DNA of 64,000 nucleotides, taken from contig NC_073745.1 in assembly GCF_029784135.1 (NCBI RefSeq), positions 108,975,716 through 109,039,715 on the forward strand. Reading direction: 5' to 3'. Every line of letters begins with the position of its first letter. The first letter of the stretch is position 1. The DNA comes from Toxorhynchites rutilus septentrionalis. Its lineage: Eukaryota; Arthropoda; Insecta; Diptera; Culicidae. Under the pieces are notes generated by a model that saw nothing but the letters and a program-made list of their open reading frames with translations, did no database searches and had not been told where the DNA came from. This document shows, in pieces, positions 22,801 to 37,800 of the stretch. Both the position numbers and the translations under genes were made by a program.

Positions 22801-25800
22801 AAATTCAATACTTTTTTCAACGGTTTATTCTTCTCAGGCCTAATCAGATCTGATCACAGTACTACACCGGCGCTGCTTAAGGTTCATGGTGATATACATC
22901 AATTTGTGGACAAAAAAGGGGGAACCTTTTTGCTTCTAATAGATTTTTCTAGAGCGTTTGACAGAGTCTCTCACGTCAAATTATTGCGTAAATTGTCCGG
23001 TCAGTTTAACTTTAGTCGTGAAGCTGTTTTTGACGTAGGACTATGTATTTGATTTCTATATAGGGGGGTTACTTTACGAAAAATGTAACGAAAAATTGAG
23101 AGAATTCAAATACATATTACGGAAAATCGTTATTATGATATCTGACATACTATATACCATTAAATAGGAAACTTATTCAGCACAAACAGTTTTTGTATAA
23201 CACAAACAGTGATGTTGACAAAACGAGTAAACAATTTAGCGAATAAAGTGGACATATTTTTTCTAGATTTTACTCGATAATTGCGCTGTGCGGAAAGAAC
23301 CACATGCAATTCGGGCGTTAGTCTCCATGGTAGAGATGGACTGACCGCTTACGAACGGTACGAAAGAAAGACGAACGAACGGTCGTTTCTCATACGAACT
23401 GATTGCGAGCGAACTGTTCGATAACGAATGAAGCGCAAGTCATTCACTAACAAAACGCATGTAACGGGTGGCTTATTCTGTTAATGTATGCTCAATTTTG
23501 GATTTAAAATTAATAATTGTAATTAAATTAGATTTTCTTTTTTTTTTGCTTTTATTTTTTTAAATTATGGCTTTAATGCCTTTTTACAATTCATGTGAAA
23601 TATTTGTATTCTTTCTGTTTATCAGAATTAAAACTGGGGAAGCTGAGACAATTCATGAATCGGGTAACCAAATAATCTACTAGTGGGAAAAAAAGAATTG
23701 AGCAAAAAAGATTAAAATTTGCTGACGGCAAGCACATATCAGAGTCGAAGGATCCTCAAAGTTTCGAAGAAACAAAAAAAAATAATATAAAAGGTTTGAA
23801 AGAAATCGTATTAGAAAGGTTGTTGTCTGATCATATCGCCCGCAATGCACGTCTCTATCATGTAGGATATGATATATATATATATTATAATATATTATTA
23901 TATAATATATATTATATATTAATATTATTGAGTAATATGGTAATGTCGAAAATTTTGCACTGAACTAAATAAACTTAATGCTGATTGGAAGGTTTGAAAG
24001 GGTACACTCATTCATACCAATTCGCGATATCTTATCAAGAAGTACTGAAAAATAGTTATTTATTCCCCTTTCTTTTCCCTATAAATAAGCAGCACTCGTT
24101 GGAATCAGTTCATTACAGAATCCACATAAACTTTGCTCCCTTGTGTCGTAAGATTTCTAATTTGCTTCACCTGGCGATGTTTATGTATGCATTGTAAGAT
24201 GATGGCTTCCTATCGTATTCAACTAAATTAATTAAACGAAAGAAAAAAGATGACAGATTGATTGATATTTCTATATGGACGGTTTTATTTATAAGGATTT
24301 ATGTATGTTAATGACCATTTACATTTATGTACATTTACAAGAAAACCAGAGAATGTGAATTTTTCGTGTTAATGTCAAAATATCTATCTGCTTTTTTTCA
24401 GCAGTTTACTATTGAAAATACAAAGTGTTCACAATTAATAGTTCCGGATTCTTTCTCGCAATACAACTACGAACAACCCGTTTGATGTTCAGTTCAGTTC
24501 ACATAACAAACGAGTTTTCAGGGCCACAGATACAAAAACCCAATTGAAAAGCAATTTTCCTCAAAGTACTAAGTCAAGTTTCCGTCCGTACATCTAGGCT
24601 CAAATGCTTCTACTTTTCTAATCAGTTCTTACCTGAGCTCTCGTACTCAAATATTGGAAATTGATTGGAATCTATCCAGTTCAATTAATATTTTGTCTCG
24701 AGTACTTCAAGGATCTGTTTTCTATTTTCATTATTTATCAACGATTTATCATCAGTTTTAAAATCCTAAACCCATACGTTTGCAGATGATGTGCAACTTT
24801 ATATTTGCTAAACTAATACTAACTTAGAATATATAGCTCAGTTAATCAACATTGATTTGAAGAGAGTTTGTAAATGGTCCTCGAATAATCTTTGATAGGA
24901 AGAAGACTAAACTAAAGCAACGTTCATTGCTAGACGACACTCGCGCAAATATTTACCAGACTTATTCACAATGAAAAAGTTGGATATGTTGATAAAGCAA
25001 TCTAAGTGTATCTCATAACACTTCATATTATAGCAATACTTTCTTTGTACGTGCAATTATTTGGTAGGATCTGCTCCCAACTGACATAAAATCTATTGAT
25101 TTACTCTCGAGATTTCGTCGTGAGTGTGACGGCTCACTGAATGAAACGAATCAGCTAGAAGTTAAAAGGATTTTGGAGTATTTAAAATGGTCAAAATACA
25201 TGACAGAGATTTTATTAGAATAATTTGTTTAGAGTTAGATTGTTCTCAATAGAATGTGATGTGAACAACAATGTATCCGATTGTAGAATATTTATAAGGG
25301 TTATCTCATACTCTACAAGTATAGTGAATGAATAAATGAAATAAGTGAAAGTGGACGATCTAAAGTTATTCAAAGGGTTCGGATTTCATATCATAGATTG
25401 GAGTACATCGTATGCTACGGAACATAAAGACGAATCAATTATGAAATTGTATTCTATCCCATTTTATCCTTAGACGATAACGTAGTCACCGCTGGTTTAA
25501 ATATCAACATAATCAATTTGTATTTGAATAGGGTAAATGATCTTGGTTTGTCCGATTTTGGGTGTTTTCCCGCAACTTTGTTGAAAAGCTCCAAGTCTCT
25601 AGTTGCTAATACTACCATGAGGCGTTGAAATTATTCAAATTTTTATGTTTTTTAATGATTTTCCTCAAAAAGAAATTATGATCATCATATTGAATCATTC
25701 ATAATTTAGGATTTTTTCAGAATATTGGGAATTTTAAATGTGTTCACCTCAACACACTCAACACAGAGAAACTTTATTTCTGCTATGCGCGAAGTACACA

Positions 25801-28800
25801 ATAATCAAACTGTAGCGCGCCAAGCGGTTGCCATGCAAATCATGTGGACAAAACAACATTAGCGAATCGTACAACTCATGATCAGAATTGAGGTCATCGA
25901 AATGCGATAATTACATGGTTTAGCTATATAAATCTGATACAAATGATGTGCAAACATGATGTTCACAATATTTGTAAGTGTTATAATCCAGAAAAGGTCT
26001 TAACACATACCAAATAATCGTCTGGTGATTGATTGAAAGTTAGCTCAAATTAGGGGCGCATTGACACCAATAAAATGTGGATTTTATAATCCTTCAAAAC
26101 ATGTGAATCCGTAGAAATATACTATAAAACTACTGGAAATCATGAAAAAGACAATTATATTTATATGTTTTGAAACTTTCGAATAACTGATTTGACACAG
26201 ATGCGCGGAATTGGAGCATTCATAAAAATGGACAAACCATGATCATATTTTCGACTGGACAAACCAAAATCATTCACCTTACATTTGATCAACAAATATA
26301 TATGATATTATTCCGTTCCATCACCGAGTCACAAGTATTGCAGACGAGACGTGAGAGATTATGATTTTTGCTCCCAGCAATGAGACTAACAAAACCCTAA
26401 ACTCCGAACTGACGGTCGTTCCTAGAACCGATAAAATTTTACATCAGAGATTTGCATGAGTTCAATCTCACCCGAAAAGTTTTACGACTTCGACTGAATA
26501 CATTAACCTCTGCCCAATTAGTCGCACATCGTCATCCGTTCACACCCAGGTCCGTCCACAGCGCCGGACCTTGCTCTTTCGGGTGGGGGTTTGGTTCGTG
26601 AAAATGCAAATTAGCAATGTTCTACAAATGAACCAAACGACCAACTTGACGTGTTAGTTTAAACAAAGAACAATATTGGTATCGTAAAATATGAACCGCT
26701 CCTTCACACCTCGATATACGGGATTCTCTAACCAATCAGCAGAACAACGAAACTCATGGTTGTTCATCTCTCGACACCGTCTGTTGTTGGACGAGAGTTC
26801 ATCAGAATGTTACTCAGAGAATTGTCGTGTCAGGGACGTATGGTGAAAAATCGATGAGGATAGTGTCGATAGTTGTTGTCTACAAGTTCCTTATAGTTAA
26901 CATGTTCTAGTCTTGGAACACGAAAGGTCACCAAAACGAACGAATGCTTCAAAAATAAAATAAAAACCGCCAAGGTTCTCTGTCTATCGCTATCTCTGAC
27001 CCGTCGCCAAGAGCCCAAAGCATATTTCAGCGGAAAATATTACGAAGAGAACTTAACTTCGAAGTTGGTTCACAGACTATTTTTCTTTTTCAATGAATAC
27101 GTACCTCCACGCAAAAAAAAATCGATTTTTCACATTTTTTTCTAATGATGAAAAATGTACTATTTTGAATTTTTTAAGGTAAAAGCCGAATGCTATCTTG
27201 AACAATAATGAGTTGAACTATAATATTCTGCGAAAAAAGGGAATTGGAGCGGTATGTGGACGCTGAAAATGGGCATTTTCTTTAGGGTGACCACTATGCC
27301 CCCACTTCCCCTATGGGGCGGAACTAACAGACACTCTCCTGCTCATTACAATATGACCAATTTTGGTTGAGATTATTTCCCATAAGGGTGAATCTACTAT
27401 TGGTAGCCTTTTGTTAGTAAAATTATGTTTTGAGAACTTCTTGTCTGTGATCTTCGACGAAAAAGTTTTGTTTTCATACACAACTTTTGGGTCAGTTTTC
27501 TAACAGTGAATTCAAGATTACAGTTATTGTATATTGGAATAATGGTTTTCAGACAATGTGTTGGACCACGATTTATAAAACACGAATTCAGTAATGACAA
27601 TTGAAAATATATGATACAGTCTTGGATTGAGACTAATCACACTCTAAAATGTATGTTTCGTACGGTATCATAGCACGTATTTTTGCGCGATGACATTATT
27701 TCGTGCCTTTGGGAAAACGTAAATGAGTTCGCCAATCTTGCACACAATAGTTTGCGAATTTAAACTTGCTTCAGCTTGGCTTCACGTTTCAACCGGAAAC
27801 GACTTCAATTCAAAGTCAGTCAGTCAGTCGATCGATGTGAAGGAAGTGATCAATCGTGATGTTTATTCTACTTCTCACGTGAATGTATATCAATCGAATG
27901 TTTGGGCTTAGCAAAACGCGATCAATGATCCACAATCCGTAGCTCTTTTTAGTCTTCCCTCATCGACCACCAACAATCCGCGTTCCACACTCAGCAACTA
28001 TTATCTCAGACACTGCTGAACTAGACACTGAACAACAACATTAAAAACATTAACTGAAAGTAAGAGTGGAGAGAGGTAGGGAGGGACATCAACCGGTGGA
28101 TGAGCAAACGGGGAAATGTGATTCGCTAATTCAACGAATTACTTTCACTTCCTCGACAATGATTGGGATTCCACAGTCCGTTTTGCGAGCTTTATTTTTC
28201 CCTAGTTCTTCCGCGCGCTATTTGGCAATGGTTTATCTTCACGAAGTCACGTGCCATTTGTCAGTCAATGGTAGATCTTAGCGTGGTAATGGTGCGCGAT
28301 AATCGGTCTAAGTGCGAAACTATGTTTCGCGGATAATGTGTGCCAGTGTGACGCTCCGCAAGATGGTTGAGCGATATATTTCCGTCTTGCGTCATTAACC
28401 GCTTTGGGTCGAGTTTTCCGGACCAGTTTCTCGGAACCCGGTAAAATTTTAGTGTGAAGTCGTTTAATCAGGTTGTTTGCAGTCTTGTTTTCCGTGATCG
28501 TTGTAACGATACAAAACCTAATTTCAACTTTATAATTAGATTGGATGATATTTTGGCTTCCTTGACATAAAGCAGCTGAAATTCAGCTATTAATTTTCCA
28601 AAAATTACAAAATGTTTATGATGCATGATGTTCTCAATCAGTTCAAACAACCTCTTGGATGTGCTTCCAACCAATCTGCAATCTGTAATTTGTAACTCGT
28701 TCAATGTAGATAAAACTAATCGTTCGAGCTCTTCAATGCTTCCGTTCTGTTTGTTAACTTCATCTACTTTTCGTACGACCACTCCACATATGTTCCCGAT

Positions 28801-31800
28801 TGGGTTACATTCCAGAAAGCCAGCCGATCATCCCAGAATCAGAACCTTCTGTTCAAGGTACCACGCCATAGCTATCGGGCTTCTCTGAACTGATGCGCGT
28901 TATCTTGTTTTAATACCTTATCATCACGATGGCTTGACGGCGCCAGTGGTTGTATGGTTAGCGTAACAGCCTCACAATCCGATCGGCCTGGGTTCAATCC
29001 CAGCTGGCGTCGTTGGGATTTTCGAGGCGAAAAATCTCTGGTTACGTCTTCCTTCGGAGCGGAAGTAAAAGAAGTTGGCCCGGCTCATGAGTTGTTGAGT
29101 CTGATAGGTAGGAACAGGTGGAGTCACCTCCCTGATGTCGGTGATTGGCACTAAAGTGGCGGAAATAGGCCGACGAAAAATAAGCGAAGATAAAAAAAAA
29201 AAAAAAAAAAAAATCACGATGGCTCATGTGCGAAAACCGCAGTAAATGATTCTGGAGTACTTCATTGTACTGGCCGCTTTTTGCAAGCTTAATTCATTTA
29301 ATAAAGATCACTCAATCGATGGCTTTTGAATAGTTGTTTTTTTTGACGTAGGACTACATCCTACATTAAGGGTGACAAATTAGAAAAAAGGTCACGTTTT
29401 TAACGATTTGCATACCAAATTAAATTGGAAGCATTCCCATTTCCCCATACATTTGTTCGGTCCATTTGTGTGCTTTCCCGAACAGAGCTGTCAGTAGCGG
29501 GCAACTTATGTAGCCGCTAGAATAGAAGCAACGAAGGGGGATAGCGAAAAGAGAATATTTGCTAAGTAAACTCCACCCTTGTATAGTAAGTAAGCTGTCG
29601 CTAGCGTATAAGTATTGGGTCTCCTCTGAGGAAACTTCTCAGAATCTTTCTGTGCCCGAAACAACAAAGGTCGCTTTTTCTGCTCTTTCTGTGTTCTATG
29701 TTTCCTCTCGAGCTGTGAATGCAAGCGAATATTTGACTTGAAGTACATCTGGCATTGCAAATAACACAACCCCCCGAGCAATAGCAAAGCAAGAGAAGAG
29801 TGCAAATTATTATAGGTCGCTCCTAGCCATCAGTGTTTGGCATTGAGTGTGTTGCTTGTTTTCGTTGGGCGAAACTTAGAACTTGTTCATTTCCTGTACA
29901 TGTGAATAGCACACCTTCGACACTTTTAGTTGTCAATCGTGTTTGCTCTCGTGTGCATCGGCTCTGTTCTGATGCAACAAGCTCCTAGCTTTGTTGACGG
30001 TTTTGACCGAGAGTCGAGAAACGATTTTTCATAAACGGTCATTCTCGCGATGTTTCATTTTTATCGCTGCAACTGTGTGCATCTGCTAGATGCACGGAAG
30101 ATGCCTCTCGTTAAATACTCAGTGCATTTCGTGCATTGATATAAAGAAACAAATTGCGACATATGATCAATTAGTGTATTGTTCTCGCAAAAGCAAGAAA
30201 GAATCGTTGCTTCTCGAAGTTATTCCACAAAATCACGCAAGCCATTAAACCTCAACATTTTAACTAAAGAGTTATTTGTAAAATTTCGACGTATTCGTGA
30301 ATGATATGCGAAATAATAAACCAACAAATTTCGAAAGAAAAGAAAGATTGCGTAGTTCTACGTTCTAAGCGGTCGTGTCTCGGATACAACCCGATGTTTT
30401 TTTATTATAATCCAAAGATTGGAAGAGCATATGTGTATTTTTTTCTTCTGCTACAGGTCTGATTATTAAATACTCACGATTTTTATCAGTTGATTAGAGG
30501 TTCATACATAAGAAATAATCATACCTGTAATAAGAAAAGGAAACACGTTCTATTAGTTTTGTATTCAATTATAATTATTTACGATTTAAGTTTTAGAGTT
30601 TTTTTAAGTTTCAGTTTTCATTTTGTCTCAGAAAATAGAAATAAAAATATCCGAAATTTATCGAAAACATGTTTTTGTATATCTACCCGCACACAAAATG
30701 ACTTAAAATGTAGAAGTTATTTGTAAGACACGTCCGCATTGTTGACGTAGGAATCGTAATTATTTTATTAAATTCGAATGTTTTATTCGTATTTGGAGAC
30801 CGATCGCAGATTATCTGATGGTATTATTCGAAATAAGTCCATTTCTGACACTTTTTCTATACATCTTTTTTCTATAATTTGAGGCTTTGAATAGTGTTGA
30901 GAATATCAAAACAAAGCTTCAGAATGAGAACGATATTTTTTCAAGTTCGAAATATTTTGTTTAACCGGTAAATAATATGAGAGTCGTTACACCTGGGCAG
31001 ACAAATAATATTGGTACAAAGAATTGAATGAATAGACAAAGCACTGAGATTGTTCATTGTTGGCTACCATTTTCGCTAATCTTTAGAAAAACATGTATTT
31101 GAAATTGGAGCAGTAAACTTAATAAACTTCGACATCCTCAGAGAGCTTCTAACTCCTTTTTCTAAGAGTGAGTTTATCCTTGTGGGCGTTAACGCCAGCG
31201 CGCCACTACTGTGATCTACCTTGACCATCAGTCAGACCATCGCTACCACTGATACGCCATTCCCTTCACCGATGTATCCCTCGGTTTTGACAGTTGGTTG
31301 TTTACATCTGTTTACAATCATTGTAGCATCGTAGCTGTTTAGTTATCTTTTAGTGCGTGGTGACGTGTTTTAGACACTGAGCAAACTTTCGGTAAATGGA
31401 TGGAAAACAAATGTCAACAAAAATCTGAATTTTTTCCAGCGTAAAGAGTCTCAACGAAACATTGCTGAGAGGTATGTGGTAAAACATGGTGCAGTCCATT
31501 TGGTCATTAGGAAGCCCCAGATACTCGACAGCGTGACCGATTGACCGGAAAGTGGACCGAAACGTTAGACTGATGCAAGAACGGACACGCCAATCATCCG
31601 GGAGGTGAAGGAAAACCAACGAACGAACATTCGGGCGATTAAAGAAAGGTTGGATCTGGACCTTTCGAATCGCACCATTCGACGACCCATTATGGAAGGG
31701 GACCTGAAGACCCACTTCGCCAAAAAGCGACCGATGATCAATAACACAAATGAAAAAAAAAAGACTTCAGGTTTCGAGAGACCATGTCAACAAGCCGCTG

Positions 31801-34800
31801 GGGTTCTGAAAGGGTGTTATTTGGTCGGGTGAATCCAAGTTCGAGTTGTTTAACAAGAAAAACTGTTTTGCTGCGTTGAAAAAGGCTTGGGACGAGCTGG
31901 ATCCTCAACAACTCCGGAACCTTGTTGAGAGTATGCCGAAGCGTTGTCGATTGATTATCGAAGCCAAAGGGCGATTCTATTCTATGCGATTCTATGTCAA
32001 CAACAACTATTCTATTGCGATTCTATGTCAACAATTCTGAAATGGAAAAATGGTCTACTCATTACCAATTTTTACAGGTCGGACTCGATTATATACGGAT
32101 TCCATTATATACAGTTTAAAAAAAAGTAGTTTTTTATATTTCCAATATGACTTATTTCAAGAAAGAATGTTAAGATGTTAACGTTAAGATGAAATTCAAT
32201 TGGGTATAAGGAAAGTGGAGTAAAAATCGAGATTTTTGAAGATTTTGATTGAATTTTCACCACGATTTGTTTATAACGATATCGCAACGAAATTAAGAAA
32301 GATAGAAGAATAAATTGTAGAGCAATTTGCGAGTCTTAATTTGGATGACAGAAAGAATTAAAATTATTATCAATTTTCGGGTTAAAATTAATAATAACAT
32401 TTTCAAAACTACTATCTTTTAAGTTTTTCACTTGCAAAATGTAATTTAAATCGAACAATTTATATTGATCACAACTATATCCTGTACCAAATTTCCCCAT
32501 CTTTGAAATGAAATCGACAGAATCGTTCTACGTATCGTACTTTTTGGAGTAGAGACAGTTTAAGGCAAACAGCTACCGGAACAATAAAAAAGTTCCAGAA
32601 CTCTGTCATTGTTGAAATTCGACCAGGATTTCATCAAATATGATCGGAATTTTTTTTTTTCGTGTGAGTAAGGTGTTTCCTTACTTTAAGTGGATGAATC
32701 AAAAATTAAATTCTTCTTTTATATTCAAAAAACACAGAGTATATGCTTAAAAAACAAATAAAAAAATTATTTATTTTGACCCTATTATATAAAGGAATCG
32801 AATCCACCCTGTACTGACTGGAATACCGAAAAGTTTAGAAAAACTTTTACTATTGGTACACTTTGATTTAAAATAGAAGTGATTTGTTTACGCCCATCAG
32901 TGTAGGTACCGTGTCAGCCAATTCCCAGTATCATTTTAATATCCTATAATAACCATTACGATAAGATTTATTCCAAAGCATCAATTGTAGCTTGTTCACA
33001 ACTGACAGTGCGAAGACAATAAGTTTTCTTCTAAAATTTCTACTCCCATTCTTGTTCGGCAACGGATCAATGGCCACCGGAACGCAATATAATGGAAAAT
33101 CAAAAACTTTTTCTATCATCAGAGATGAGAAACTCTGAAAGATAGGATTGCACCTGAAGCGGCAAATTTTTAAAGGGAGTTTTTGGTGATAGTTCAATGA
33201 AAGTGAGTTAAAAGCAGAGTTTTATACCCAGTTCAACTAAAAAAACAGTAGAAAATTAAACAAGTTTAAGTTATCAAGTTGTAGATAAAGGGCCTGGCTG
33301 GATGAGGAAGTAAAGAGTGTCCTCAAACCAAATCTCCCGCTCTATGGAAAATATTGTATAGGGTATCAAATAAGAAATTTTGACTATTTTTTCTCAGCCG
33401 CTATAAGGTTCGCCATAGGATCTATGGTAAAAAACGTACTTTTCATTTTTTGCACGCCATTCTTGAGATAAAAATAGCTTCGGGATAGAAATTAGAAAAA
33501 AAAATACTGAAAGTGCGCCTTACTATGGTGTATCGAGAAATATTATAAAAAAAAATTTCACCAAACATTGTAGTACTAAAAAAAATCTTGAATTACGGTT
33601 TTTTTTTGGATTCAAAGATTCAGTACTAATCTAATTTATATTTAAATGTATTTCTACGCCTTTACTAGATATGTATGATTTTTTCAGAATTTTTACAGTG
33701 TTGCACGGTACAAAAAATATATTTCTGAAATTTGACTTTTTTTTTGTATTTTGAGACCCATTATAGGTTAAATTTATATTTAAATATGTATGTTTATTTG
33801 TTTGTGTACATGTTTTTTTTATATATATATTTAAATTTAATATTGGCGATCTTTCTCAGAATATTTCGAGAACTGCGCGGTACGAAAATATCTAATAAAT
33901 TTTTGATAATAATTTTTTATTTCTTTTTTTTTTGTAATTTTTTAATATTTTTTTTTATTTTCCTAAAATCTGTTGTTGTATTGTATTCGTGTATTTGTAA
34001 AAGGTGCCCCCAATCTTATCATAGCGCTATGGAAAATATTGTTACAAATTAGAAAATTTGATATTTTTTTCTGAAACACTATGTTGTTCACTATAAGAGC
34101 TATGGCTAAAAACGTATTTTTTAATTTTTTCACCACATTCTCAATAGCCTGGGAATGAAAATAATTACCTCGTTTTTCATTCCAACCAAAAGTTCCGTCT
34201 CAATTAAATAAAAAAAAAACTAATTCCAGCTGGGTTTTAAAAATTTTACACGCATAATTGGAGTTTATAAAAAAGTTCAGCAGGGCCTTATTGGTTTTTT
34301 TTTCAAACAAAATTTCACTCAAAAACTATAAAACCTACAAAATGTTGGTTAGGCAATGGAATGTAAGAAATTATATTGCATTTTTATGTAAAAATTATCG
34401 CGATTTACATGTTCCGCAAACCTTTTTTTATTTAGAAACATGTCAAGAACATATTAAACGCGAGAATTTACACACAACAATGATACGAGTAAACATTTAT
34501 TTTTTCAGAAGTCTCCATACAAAAATGCCGTGGAACTATGAAAGCGGAAAGTTAATTGTTTCGACAAAAGTCGAACACACTATATCGCTATCTTGACTTT
34601 AAATAAAATTAGGACTAGTTATAATTTTTCCAGAGAAAACAGGATTAAGTTGTTGCTAGAAAAACTTTTACCCTGTAAAAGTAGCCATCTACTGATGTAT
34701 GGGTAACTTGTTGGAAAATCTAAGGGCTATTGATATATTTTTTTTGAGAATTTAAAAAAAATACGTTTTTGAAAAAAAAAACAATTTCAATTTTTAAATA

Positions 34801-37800
34801 ATTTTTGGTTTACCCTAATAGTTTTTTTTTATTTTCCGATATTTTTATATGAAAAACTTGAACAATTTGTTTCATTTCATTCTTTGACCAGAATTTTGTA
34901 GATAATATAGTTTTCGAGTAATGAAATTTTGTAAAATATAAAGACAAAAATTGTAGCCTTGTATTGTTGCTTAAATGGCCAATGTCTTTACAACCACAAC
35001 GTTTCACTGCTATCTGAAATTATGTTGCCAACTCCTAAACGAGTTTGCAATAGTGAAGCATAAATCTAGACTCCTGAATCGTCGATGTACCTGCGGACAA
35101 CGAATGGGACAAAGGGCTGCGGAACATTCCATCCGAATGATTTAGTGCTGATCAGAATATCAACTTTGTTTTCGTCACTTGCGATTCAAAAGGGGCAAGT
35201 TTGATTCGCCACTACGGAATTATTCAGTGTTGTTGATATTTATTAATCGCATGTGAACTTCGACTTCCGCGTACATCCAATAGGATGTAATCACAACGTA
35301 TCGAATTAATATTAATGTTTATCCCCAGGGCTGACCCGTAAATTCAATTAGCAATAATTCAAATCTACAACAAAAGAACGATGCGTGTGTACCTTTCGAC
35401 CCGCTGTAGCCTCAGGCTAAATATGTAGTACAGATTCGAACATCATCCGTTCACAGATTGAATGCAAGGATGGTTATAGACTATGTTGAATAGTTATCGT
35501 TTACAACCTAGAATTCTCCGTGAGCGGATTATAACATGCATATTTCCCCTAATACACGCCCCGTTTTCTAAAGAGCAAATATCTCAGCTGTTGCGGCTTG
35601 TCAATGATGTTCCTAGCAAGTCAAAAAATGAACCTTGTTCGATTGGGTCCTACTTGAATTTGAGTTGTGCTGCCTCTGCCTGCAGTGCTCATGCTTGATT
35701 GCTTGTTTCGATATTGTTAGAAAAAAATGCTTCCTTGACATCTTCTGCGTTGTTATTCATCCCGCAATCGGCTCTGGTATCTTACAACTTCCAATGGGTT
35801 ACGTTGGGTTGCGTTGAGAAATCTGGGAAACATCTCCGGTTTTCGGTTGTACTGGTCCACTCGAAGGAAGGTCGCCAACTATTCATGAACCGTCGTCGAC
35901 AATATTACATCATTGGCTGTTCGACACTTGTATCGTATCCGCCTCAATGTTGACACTGGTTTCGAGAGTGCCGGTCTATGTAAACAGAACCCAGCGCTAG
36001 ATTACTGCGTGGGTTATGTCCGCGTTTCACCAGACTTTGCTGACAAAGCAGTGTGAAAAATTTCAGAATTCGTATGATAGTCAATATTTTGTATCGGTTC
36101 ATTCACAATCGTTGTCATAATTTAGTATCAACGAGGCGGAGTTGGCAATCCTGAGCGGTTTCGATGGTCAACAACGGCCCTGTATCGACGGACGACATTT
36201 TCGTCCGAATATCGCGAGAAACGAAAATCGGACCGCAAGAACGCGCGACAGGTTCCACAGCTTTGTTCCGTTTCTCCCCGTCTCTCTGAAGGGCGCTTAG
36301 CTGTCTGGTCCCGTCATGGTAGGACTGCTGGAAAAGTGTACGGTAAACAAAGGATCTACCACACACAACAGGGGGGCCGCATGCAGAACTGAAGGTGAGT
36401 GATGAGCAAACTGGAATGATGAATAAGGTGAACCACCGGTGCTGCTGGTTTCCCCAGACGGTCAGTGATGTTTATAATTGTTAATACAAATAAAGTGAGG
36501 GTTTACTTTTCGATCATTTTCGATTTGAGTATTTATACTACGCAGTAGCGACTTTCGAGGCGAATTGATTCATTATTTTCAATGAATTTACATTCGAGTA
36601 CGTGTTTTCATTGGAAGTGTTTACTGCGCGAAGGGAGAGTTCTTGGGAACGTGAAATGACAAAAGATTGGGATGTGTTCGAGAGGTTTGAAAGAAGGAGG
36701 TCAGAGACAGTATTCACAGCTCCGTTCCGCTATGTTGATTGACGCGAAGCGAGGACAGTGTTATTGTTTACACGATATTCGCGACGTTCCGAAAAGTTAT
36801 TGGAATCAGGAAAATGTTTAACGTATCCTCGAAAGTTATCTTCGTGAATTCGGCGAATTGATGACCATCAATTACTTAAGTGGTAAAAATGAAAGGTATT
36901 AATGCCATATTATTATCTTCAATGATTGGTGTAAATAAATACCACGCAAATCGCGGCGATACTAGAATTGAAACATAAATTATACCAATCAAAGTAAACT
37001 GAATCATGCGTGATGATTGTATCCTCGAAATGTTGATCCACTCGTGGCGAAGAAATACTGGAATTGTTTGCAATTCCAGTATGGGGAATAGGATTTCCCA
37101 GAATGCAGTGAAATATAATTAAATTTTGTATTACCGGTCGGACTCGATTATATATAATCGCAATCGTTCACCAACTCGAAAAAACACCCTATGCAAAATA
37201 TCAGCTCTATCGGACTTAAGGGAGAGTGGCTCACCCAGGGGGGAAATCGGAATTGCATTACTCGTCGAGATCTACAGTTATATCGAATTTTTTTTGTCGT
37301 TTTTTCCGCCTGAAAAAGTGATTTTCGACAAAATTTTTTTTTTAGATAACTGTAAATCTCGACGTGTCATGCAATTCTAAGACATTTGGCATCAATTTTT
37401 TTTAAACCCCGATTTCCGGTTATCTTTCTGTTTTCAAAAAACTCAAATTTTAACGTATGCGACACCAGTGAATGAAGTCCGAATAAGCTAATATTTTGCA
37501 TAGGGAATATTATCGTGCAAATCAACATGTCGTAGTATGTTTCGAACGAAAAATCTAGATAACTATTTTTATTGGCACCCAAAACCATACTTTTAATTTC
37601 GTATTCTGGAATTTTTTTCGTAACTTCGTGATTTTTTGAGGAAAAAACAGATCGACCACACTCCGTATTCTCCAGATCTATCACCATGCGAATATTTTCT
37701 GTTCTCTAAACTTAAAAACATTACGAAACAAAATTTAATATTTGCTCTATGTTCCATTGTATTTTTACGACATAAGCACAAAACATACTGTCATTCAAAA

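Noticed and set aside
23872..23929. Origin or telomere-like repeat
   Set aside because: It is only AT low-complexity sequence without a repeated unit.
28935..29013. tRNA gene
   Set aside because: A and B boxes and an acceptor-like stem are present, but the poly-A tail, 12-bp target duplication and long non-tRNA body show it is a SINE.
34258..34596. 112-codon gene
   Set aside because: Composition follows the local A+T bias, with no domain, no splice context and location between degenerate repeats.
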